Assembly (NCBI RefSeq): GCF_032118995.1
Contig: NC_092665.1
Location: 5,265,501 to 5,329,500 of the forward strand
Source of the DNA: Asterias amurensis
Taxonomy: Eukaryota > Echinodermata > Asteroidea > Forcipulatida > Asteriidae
DNA: 64,000 bases
Reading direction: 5' to 3'
Positions 56,200 through 64,000 of the stretch are shown here, piece by piece (within the stretch, counting starts at the first letter, position 1; each line of letters begins with the position of its first letter). Made by a program: the position numbers and the translations under genes. Below the pieces are notes generated by a model, which saw nothing but the letters and a program-made list of their open reading frames with translations, had not been told where the DNA came from and ran no database searches.

Positions 56200-56325
56200 G
56201 CGCGAGTGGAATACGAAAAAATACAGCGCTTCTGCGTCTCATATTTCGGCCTCCGAGTTGGATATGGGACGCAGACGCTCTATATTTTTTCGTATTCCAC
56301 TCTGTACGCACACACTATGAGCATG
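56200..56325. mobile_element. Foldback element, well preserved
   Basis: GAGTGGAATACGAAAAAATA is inverted as TATTTTTTCGTATTCCACTC at 56283-56302. CTGCGTCTCATAT also pairs with ATATGGGACGCAG. Confidence 0.9.
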
Positions 56326-57140
56326 ACGCTTAATTTGTAGCACAAAGATTGAATAACATTGGCTGAGCTTCTACGACACAGGCCCTGTTCTTTATATACC
56401 CATCCCCCACCTACTCCCTAGCAAAAGCCACTGAACAAATAGAACTGTGCACATTAAAATTATAAAAATAAATACTGAACTGTCGCAAATGCTTTCAACA
56501 GGAGATGTTCTCGAGATCGACGATGATCACAACCCGGATGGTGATGGTGAATTTGTCAATGAGGACGCTGCACAAATTGATGATGCTGCTGAGGGTGTCG
56601 ACATGCGAGCAAGAATAGCACAACTCATTTCTGCACCAGTTGAGCGCCCACAGCAGCATCATCAACACGACTGTTTTTTGTTACACGGTTCTAGGCCAAC
56701 AGAAAATGAAAATTAAGGCTCGTGCAAAATATATAGCTCTTTGGTATGAAAAAAAAACCTGTAGGCTACATCCAATAATGAATTCTGTCCAAACCGTGTA
56801 AGCCAAATGTAACATTTTTTATCATGAGAATTGTCTGAGTTTGTTCGTTCGTTTAGGAAAATTTTGACTGAAGGTTCTTACTTTTGGTAAGGTTGACTGG
56901 TATAGGGTTTAATGCGTAACGCAGTAAACCGATTTAACACCAGGAAATATGCATAATTATAGTCAGGTTGCACAGTCGGGGCTATAAGCGATTGGGATTG
57001 TCAGGGCGCATTCAGACGTGGTTCCATTGTTCTTTTCAACCAACCAAAGCAATGCATTTGGGGAAAGGGTGCTTGTCTTTCTGGGAACCGTCATTGAATA
57101 TTCTGCCACCGAGGAGTTAAGATAGAATGTATAGTTTCGC
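56326..57140. other. No gene recognised; one acidic short frame
   Basis: A plus-strand frame at 56489-56716 reads MLSTGDVLEIDDDHN and MRARIAQLISAPVERPQQHH. It matches no family I know. It may belong to the fossil element that follows. Confidence 0.3.
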
Positions 57141-57930
57141 AAAGTTCGGTACCTTCTTGGCAACTCGCTGGAAGTGGGAACCGCATTGAAGAAATCCAAG
57201 TGATACCTGATGAGGAGGGCGAAGATGGGCGGCTACAGAGAGTGGTGAAGCCGATGGCTTACTAGCCGGGCCAATCGGGTGAGTCGCTACATTTTCAGAC
57301 CTAATGCTGGGGCAAGTACAGCCCCAACAGTAACGCTAGTAGGTAACACGAGTACCGTGAATACGGAAAGGTTTCAAACATCTAGTATGTATAAAGGGCC
57401 AATAATTGCGAACATCCCACAGATTAATAGTAAGGATATTTCATGGCCTTTACACGTAACTCGGGGTATAACGGGCCAACATTCTCAAAGCACGAGTACA
57501 GGTACACAAGGATAAGAAAGGGCGGACAATCATAATTTTTCTGGCAGCTTGCCGTTTAATATGAAAGTTAGTCAGAGCTTGTGTCAGTCAGGCCAATCAG
57601 GAATAAGTAAGCCTAGTAGTTTAGTGTACAACTTGGCAAACTCTAGTCAATATTCAGGGTATTCCATACATAACAGGAATAGGGCATGTAGTAGATTAGG
57701 AGGGACATCATCTTCAATAGAACTGGGTGGTGCCCAACTTTCAAATGCAGGGTGCAAAATAAGTACAGTAGGGAGCAGTAGCATGTTCGGGTCCATTGAT
57801 TGCACAGCGGGCTCTTGAAGCATACCGATGGCGAATAACATGCAGCATATGAATTAACCATCAACTCCCTTTAATCCATTGATATCGGTTTGTAGCGAAT
57901 TGGGCGAGGGCCTACTGCTAACCTTAAATT

Positions 57931-58122
57931 TTTTAAGATTATTCATAGCGAGTTTGTGGATTTTGTTGTGATCTTATAAAGAAGAGTGACCCTATAGTAG
58001 TACAAATAGCCTACCGCTAACCTTAAAAGTTTTAAGATTATTCATAGCGAGTTTGTGGATTTCGCTGTGATCTTATAAAGCAGAGTGACCCTATAGTAGT
58101 ACAAATAGCGGTAAAGACACAA
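57931..58122. repeat. 99-bp tandem duplication
   Basis: TTAAGATTATTCATAGCGAG and AGTGACCCTATAGTAGTACA recur 99 bases apart. Confidence 0.9.
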
Positions 58123-59909
58123 TAATTCTTGCTGGCTGTAAACGAGGGGGGTTTTATAATATGGAAAGATAATAAACACAGGCGTCCAATTACTTCTATA
58201 CATACATGGACCTCTGCATTTGTTGACTTATGTAGCAGTGTATTTGCGAGCTCATCTCCATAGAACACATAGAATTATTGAAATATTGTCAGATCGTACG
58301 CACAGAGAGCAGCAGCTCGTCCAATAAGGGGGGATGGCGCACTTTTAGAATGAGGCAGCAATTAACACCAGTTAGATCATGGGCATAATTGACGATGAAT
58401 TATGGGCATTGCACGTCACAGCACCATGTGTTAATCAAGCTCTAGAACAAAGTGTACATAAAGAATAGAAGGGCAATACCAAGTTTCATTATGACCTTTC
58501 GGAATGATTGATCATTATTAGGCACTAAATGGCCAGCTTCCATAAATCAAGGGGTAGCCTATTGCATAATATTAAAATTAAAGACCTTTGCATCTTCTTC
58601 CATTGGTACATACGTATCGGGTATTTCATATGTTTAATGAATAGGGTATAGATGGCCTTAGCTTTCGATCCAAACCGGACCTAGTTCAGAGGCATAAAAC
58701 AAGTACAAACAAATACATATCCATTCATAGAAAAAGAGAGGGGTAATGGATTAAATGAAGAAAGAAGCGGGAAAGAAAGAAGCGGGAAAATAACAGCCAA
58801 TCAAAGTTTTTATTTCAGAACCAATTGGTGGCTATGAACCAATACGAGTTAAGTGGCGAGGACAAAGGAGGTTTCATATGAAAGAATGGATTACTGGACC
58901 ATAAAAGTGGTAAATGCATTGTTCGTTAACAATGCAGGGAAACATGAACGGGTAGAATTAGAGAACAAGTTGCATCATGATGCAATTAACAATGGTCAAT
59001 TAATAGAGAAAAGCAAGATCAAAGGTACGATGGTATTAAAAATGGGTATGAGGGACCTATGGAAAAAAGAAGGGGGTTACTTACATGAGATAGTTATAGT
59101 AACAAATATATAGGACAACTTAAAAAAAATAATTTATACTTGAGTTACAGAATAGAAACAACATTATAGTTCTCACGCAGAAGTGAAGTGGGGGTAACGG
59201 GAAGTTATTTAACACCAGTGTTTATGTTAAGTCCAAAGGGTTTGACTGTCTTGAGTTGGTGAATCCAGTGTGATTCTCTATGCTTGCAGTTATATTTCAT
59301 ATGTTCATAAGTTGCACAATTGGGAGGATCCCACGGGTAGTTTCATTGTTTCTAAGATGAAAGAGGATTGTAGACGCTTGGACCCTCGGCAAGATTAAAA
59401 ATGTTCCATTACATTTCCAGTGCTGAGCAGTCTGGTTAGTATTTTACCGCCAGTCTGCAAAATATTGAATTATTCGGTTGGGTCCTGGGGCGAATTAGAA
59501 TAAATCTGCTTTATACTTGTTATGTATAAAGAGTTACACGGTTCAATGGTTTGGCGGGAACATTTAATAGGACTGGGTGCGGTACCCAGGGTAAGGCTTA
59601 TCTGGCTATGCTATCAATATACACGTGAAAGCTTTAATTTAGTCTTTTCTTAGTCGTTATATAGTTTAAGTATCATCGGTAACAGTAGCAGCTACCATAG
59701 CTTAGCAGGGAGGTCAGTACTAGCTTGAACCTGAAAGCGTTGATTTGCATAGATCAGTTGTACGTTTCCAATATCGGTTGGTTTTTCGTATCTGGCGGTC
59801 AACACAGCACTGATGTTCCATGGCAATGACACGTTGTGTCGTAAAAATGTCGGTACAAAATGTAACGAACAATGGAGGCGGGCTAAACCGTAAAGCTTAC
59901 GTATATGAA
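58123..59909. other. No recognised gene
   Basis: A frame at 58853-59113 (MARTKEVSYERMDYWTIK) has no family resemblance I can name. The rest is AT-rich and without support for coding. Confidence 0.4.
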
Positions 59910-60330
59910 AAACAAAGGCGCATGATTAAAAATTATCAGTTGATCCGGTTATTCAAGTTACAGGGTGTAATTATTGTCAGTGAAGACGAAAATTCGGTCG
60001 TTACAAAAAGTAACAAACATTATAATGTGGGACTAAACGTACAGAGTATGTACATGAGATGAGTAGACGCATGATTAAAAATGATCGAGTGATCCGGTTA
60101 TTCAAGTTACAGGGTGTAATTATTGGCAGTGAAGATAACAATTCGAAAAGTGGTTACAAAAAGTAACAAACATTATAATGTTGGATTAAAATGTAACAGA
60201 GCATACACATGAAATGACAAGATGCATGATAAAAAATAGGTTCAATTATAGGGTGTAATTTTTACAGTGAAGACAAAAATGTTCGATGCAAACGTAGAAG
60301 AGTGTGAAGATGAAAAGAGAAGATGAATGA
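59910..60330. repeat. Tandem repeat, about 150 bp, three copies
   Basis: GCATGATTAAAAAT and GTTACAGGGTGTAATTAT recur at about 59920, 60069 and 60224, increasingly diverged. Confidence 0.8.
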
Positions 60331-60349
60331 TTAAAAAGGAATCAGTTGC

Positions 60350-60410
60350 TCCGGTTGCAGCATAGCTTGCAGACATCTTCATCCGGTTGCAGCATAGCTT
60401 GCAGACATAC
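60350..60410. repeat. Direct repeat, about 33 bp, two copies
   Basis: CCGGTTGCAGCATAGCTTGC then AGACAT, twice in a row. Confidence 0.9.
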
Positions 60411-60474
60411 CATAATTGACTTATATGACCTTTATTAAAGTAGCATAGTTAATGTTTAAAGTATAATCAGCATA

Positions 60475-60760
60475 TGAAGCTTTGCTGTTAAAAGCAGCAT
60501 TCTTGGTTGCCCTTTTCGGTTATTCTGAGGGTGAGTGAGTTTACAACTCACGATGGCAAATTCCCGGGCGTTGCGTATTGGTGATATTTTCTTTAATCAG
60601 GAAGGGAATTTGCAAGTAGTTCTAAGATATTCAAAAACGGATCAAGTGGGTAAAGTTCAATCATTTCTATTGACAGGAATGCCAATACTTCTCTGTTTGT
60701 ACATTGAGGGGGGACCCTATGTCAGCCAGACAAGTTAATCACATCTTAAAGTAGGGATTA
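60475..60760 (+). mobile_element. Tyrosine-recombinase fragment (fossil)
   Basis: The translation contains KAAFLVALFGYSEGE-like and ALRIGDIFFNQEG then LRYSKTDQVGK sequence, the pattern around the first catalytic arginine region and beta-sheet of DIRS/Ngaro/Crypton-type tyrosine recombinases. It is only a fragment of such an enzyme. The element is broken and old. Confidence 0.5.
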
Positions 60761-61144
60761 AGGCCATCAGGTAAACCCCACACCCTTTTCAGTTCATAGT
60801 TGCAGGATATGTTTGGGGTTCGGGAGGAACGAATCAAAAGTATGGGGAGATGGAAGTCTGGAGCACTTGAATCCTACATTAGGCCAGACTTAATGTTTTC
60901 AATTGTCTAAAAGGGGGTAGCTTGTAGCAAGGTCATAAATAAGCAGTGTAGACAACCGCTTCTTTAATTAGCATGTTGCTGTTTAAGATAAATAATCGTT
61001 TACAAGATTGGTGAATGTTGAGTTGGTTGTTAACAAATTGTGTACAACATTTTCAACTACATACAAGACTTTGACAAGATAAAATATTGGTCCGAACAGA
61101 TTACCCAGGCTCTTTTTCTTTGAATTTGTTTTTATACAGATGTT

Positions 61145-61850
61145 TATCGGGGACAGTATCATTCGCCACAGCAGCGGCACGGTGGTACAGTGACATGGAA
61201 AGGCGTGTCTGGGGCACGCCTGGACGACTGGGACTAGGCTCAGGAGATACGGCAAAAGGCGAGGTCCCGACGACAATAGTGTTACATCTAAGGACCAAAG
61301 ATATCTTGAAGGAAAATTCGGGATAGATAAGACATAGGGTAAAAGGGAGCCTAAAGATGTTCATCAATCCGATGCAAGAACGTGGGTACCGGGACAGTAT
61401 CATTCGCCACAGCAGCGGCACGGTGGAGGTACAGTGACATTGAAAGGCGTGTCTGGGGCACGCCCGGACGGCTGGGACTAGGCTCAGGAGATTCCTGGCA
61501 AAAGGCGAGGTCCCGACGACAATAGTGTTACATATAAGGACCAAAGATATCGTGAGGAAAATTCGGGACAGATCAGACATAGGGTAACAGGGAGCCTAAA
61601 GATGTTCATCAATCCGAAGCAAGAACGTGGGTACCGGGACAGTATCATTCGCCACAGCAGCGACACAGTGGTGGGACAGTAACATCGAAAGACGTGTCTG
61701 GGGCACGCCTGGACGGCTGGTACTAGGCTCAGGAGATACCTGGCAAAAGGCGAGGTCCCGACGACAATAGTGTTATATCTAGGGACCAAAGATATCTTGA
61801 AGGAAAATTCGGGACAGAGTAGACATAGGGTAAAGAGAGCCTAAAGGTAA
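61145..61850. repeat. Tandem repeat, about 242 bp, three copies
   Basis: ACAGTATCATTCGCCACAGC through CCCGACGACAATAGTGTTA repeats at 61151, 61392 and 61637. Long minus-strand frames across it are by-products of the repetition. Confidence 0.92.
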
Positions 61851-62349
61851 TTAGGAACATCCTACCCAACACACGGTTAATTTGGTCAGACATTTTGTTA
61901 AGGGTGAAGTATCAAGGTAAAGTTAATGGAGGGCAGAAAAACGCTGCACTTGGGATTTAAATATGTATGCAAAGAAGATACTTCGGGAGATGCAAAACGC
62001 ACCTGTTATAAAACACCCCCATCTCATTAACCCTTCCCGGAAGGTGCGTACTGCAAGACATGATTCATTTGGTTCCATCAAAATTTATCAGACGGGTTGA
62101 GGTTCTCCACTTCACACTCGGAGAAAGTTTTGTTAAACAAAAAAAAAAAAAATAAAAAAAAAAGGGGGAGGGGTGTTTGGGCAAATTTTTATATCAAAAT
62201 TTGCTTTGGCGGTAAGTTTAGGTTGTTCCTATAAACAAGAAGCTAATAGGCATTGTAGCCTGTGAGGAAGTGGTAAATTAATTTATGTAAATTGATATGG
62301 ATAAATATGGTGGTAATAAAATGATGTGATTGTATATAAAGAAGTAGAT

Positions 62350-62500
62350 TAATTTGGTACCTTCTTGGCAACTCGCTGGAAGTGGGAACCTCATTGACCC
62401 GGAGTTTTCTCCAGTCAATGAGTGCATTTATAATTATAATAATTGTAATTAGTCTGGTACCTTCTTTGGCAAATCGCCGAGAAGTGGGAACCTTTGCGGA
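62350..62500. repeat. Direct repeats also found at 57147-57185
   Basis: GGTACCTTCTTGGCAACTCG with GGAAGTGGGAACC at 62357, and a variant at 62457. The same 36 bases occur at 57150. Confidence 0.8.
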
Positions 62501-62600
62501 TTGGAAATTTACCGTTCGCAAAGTGAGGAATTGGGACCCTTTGCGAATTGGTCGCAAAGTGTATTATAATGGGAACTGGTATACTTCTTTATGAGTGGAT

Positions 62601-63260
62601 ATCACTGGATGGAATTAAATAAAGGGAAATCCCTTATATTATTATGAATTGGCATTTTACCACCGAATTCAGAGTACGGAATAAATTAACTCTTGGCAGA
62701 GTTCACTACAACAACAAATCCTTGTGTCTGTGTATATTTATCAGGTGGTAATGGCCGCTTTAAGGGTTTTATTGTCCTTGGTTTATATGATTGTAATGTG
62801 GTGGCTATGTTTTCCAGTCTTTAATAACTGTTTGGGGCTGCGTATTGGCGGTCGTACCAATAGATGTTTCAGTCATTGTCCAGTGATTATCCAACGTCCA
62901 ATTCAACCGCCAAAAACTCACCCATGGCTGGCTTAAAGTCAGCGCCAAAATAATCTGCAGTAATTATGCAAAATGACACTCCCACAATATACCTGCATTG
63001 GTGCAAAATAATTCTCTTAAAAACGCCACAACCGGCAACTTTCCGCACAATAGTTAAACAATATTATTGTAATCATAAATAACATTTGTTATTACTTTAC
63101 CGTGACATGACTTGGCTTGTTTCGATGCGGCACCATTATGAGAGTGTGGGCTTCGACGAGTGCAATTTGTTTGCACGAACATTGCACGATTACTAGTGAG
63201 TTACTCCTGCATTGCAGTTTAAAAAGTAGCAGTAAGGGCGTTTCATGTATATAAACCAGT
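62601..63260. other. No gene recognised
   Basis: A 70-codon frame at 62724-62936 has a hydrophobic start but no known motif. Otherwise noncoding in appearance. Confidence 0.4.
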
Positions 63261-63261
63261 G

Positions 63262-63385
63262 GGTGGATTAGTCTAGGACTAGTCTTATCTCGACTTAGGA
63301 CGAGTTACTCGTCCTAACTTTGGACTACCCATACGTTTTCAATATCTCCTAGGACTAGTCCTAACTCTTTGTGAAATTGACCCCA
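63262..63385. mobile_element. Foldback MITE with a central palindrome
   Basis: CTAGGACTAGTC occurs on both sides (about 63271 and 63346) around the palindromic core at about 63294-63318, whose halves are TTAGGACGAG and CTCGTCCTAA. It ends in TTTGTGAAATTGACC, a common invertebrate MITE end. Confidence 0.75.
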
Positions 63386-63479
63386 GACCTGCTTTAAGTG
63401 GGGAGGTTTTTTAAACGGTGAAGATCTCCTGCAGTAGTTGTTTCAGTGTGTAGGTTCGAGGCGTAATAATTATTGTTAC

Positions 63480-63685
63480 CTTTGACAAAGCTACACTAGG
63501 GAACTTATCCCATTCGAGGTCTGTTTCTTCCCCGTGATCTCCTTTCAGTTGCCTCTTGAGAATCCTCGCACCCGTCACGGTTGTTATACCCATCCCATCT
63601 CCGACGAACGTTCTTAGCTTTATTCGTGCTGAGTGTTTGCTCTCTGGTAATAGCTTTCTGCAAACTGTCGTAAGCCAGGTCCAAC
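63480..63685 (-). pseudogene. Isolated alkaline phosphatase N-terminal exon, frameshifted
   Basis: The minus strand encodes DLAYDSLQKAITREQ and TLSTNKAKNV in one frame, then, in another, FVGDGMGITTVTGARILKRQ and GEETDLEWDKFPSVALSK. GDGMG holds the ALP metal-ligand Asp. The expected sequence between is KNV-x-x-FVGDGMG, so about eight bases are missing. The donor (GTAACA) in phase 0 would fit the phase 0 acceptor of the catalytic-serine exon at 22421. No such exon is found downstream on this strand between 52.5 and 63.4 kb, so this is an orphan exon of a third, broken ALP copy. Confidence 0.85.
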
Positions 63686-63936
63686 CTTGGAAATAAATTA
63701 TCGGTTCTTGAACTTTAATTTCATATTTCAAATGGCCATTATCTATATCGGTACTTGTACTATATCATCAACTTCACATCTGTATTTTTTAATACCAATT
63801 AATCTACTGTGAAGTTTTACAAAAAATGGGACTCCTTCAAAGTATTGTGCCGAGGTTAACTCTGCATTTTACTAAAGTGGTAAACCATGTCGGTCAATTT
63901 TATACTTATTTTATACTTTTTCAGCATACGGTTTTT

Positions 63937-64000
63937 CAGCATAATTGTATGAGGAGTTGTAATAAGATTTGTTTAAACAAAAATCACCTCGAAAAACTAA
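63937..64000. repeat. Segment shared with 22975-23042
   Basis: GGTTTTTCAGCATAATTGTA onward, cut by the window end. Upstream of the ALP exon on the minus strand, so possibly homologous ALP intron. Confidence 0.6.

Larger units (their letters stand above)
57000..62600 (+). mobile_element. Possible extent of a fossil tyrosine-recombinase element
   Basis: A block without MITEs, bearing a recombinase fragment near 60.5 kb, internal tandem arrays, and the sequence GGTACCTTCTTGGCAACTCG at 57150 and again at 62357 (a variant at 62457). These could be the repeated ends of one DIRS/Ngaro-like or Crypton-like element. The extent is a guess. It is broken many times and looks old. Confidence 0.3.

Noticed and set aside
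61101-61789. Long minus-strand frames of 101-159 codons over 61.1-61.8 kb
   Set aside because: They are made of the 242-bp tandem repeat, reading the same peptide again and again, with no known domain.

Overview
The window is animal genomic DNA, most likely from an echinoderm and plausibly a sea star. It is AT-rich and intron-rich, crowded with short foldback and terminal-inverted-repeat elements, and carries the abundant MITE whose ends read about TTAAAGGCAGTGGACACTA. That MITE is one I associate with echinoderm genomes. The species call is an inference. I saw no tRNA or rRNA gene and no CRISPR array.

The backbone is a tandem segmental duplication. Unit 1 spans about 2.9-29.5 kb, unit 2 about 29.5-47.1 kb, and unit 3 about 47.1-52.47 kb, where homology stops abruptly. 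Each unit starts with a secreted collagen/C1q-domain gene on the plus strand (2917-3732, 29493-30683, 47090-48079). Units 1 and 2 then hold an alkaline phosphatase (ALP) gene body on the minus strand. Each ends with a hairpin/CCAAT repeat array, a TATA-like promoter and a noncoding first exon that appears to splice, over a 3.7 kb intron, to the C1q coding exon of the next unit.

The three C1q genes look intact. They differ mainly in the number of 195-bp collagen modules (one, three and two) and in a few cysteine, glycine and loop residues. They probably encode secreted, oligomeric, lectin-like recognition proteins of innate immunity. The ALP copies all look broken. Unit 1 has eight recognisable exons but two frameshifting indels and no GDGMG exon. 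Unit 2 lost its first three exons, including the one with the catalytic serine, through recombination between two MITEs, and it also lost a splice acceptor. An isolated GDGMG exon at 63480-63685 is frameshifted too.

Unit 1 carries a 5.5 kb block (5334-10890) absent from the other units. It contains a 53-bp hairpin satellite, a 120-125-bp repeat, a 55-bp palindromic repeat, an ATT run of over 300 bp and foldback elements. Units 2 and 3 share an insertion carrying a THAP-domain transposon relic.

The region from 52.5 to 63.4 kb has no confident host gene. It holds MITEs, foldbacks, several tandem arrays and a decayed tyrosine-recombinase element. ALP resumes at 63.5 kb. Exon positions were worked out by eye from reading frame, splice signals and family motifs; repeat edges are approximate.
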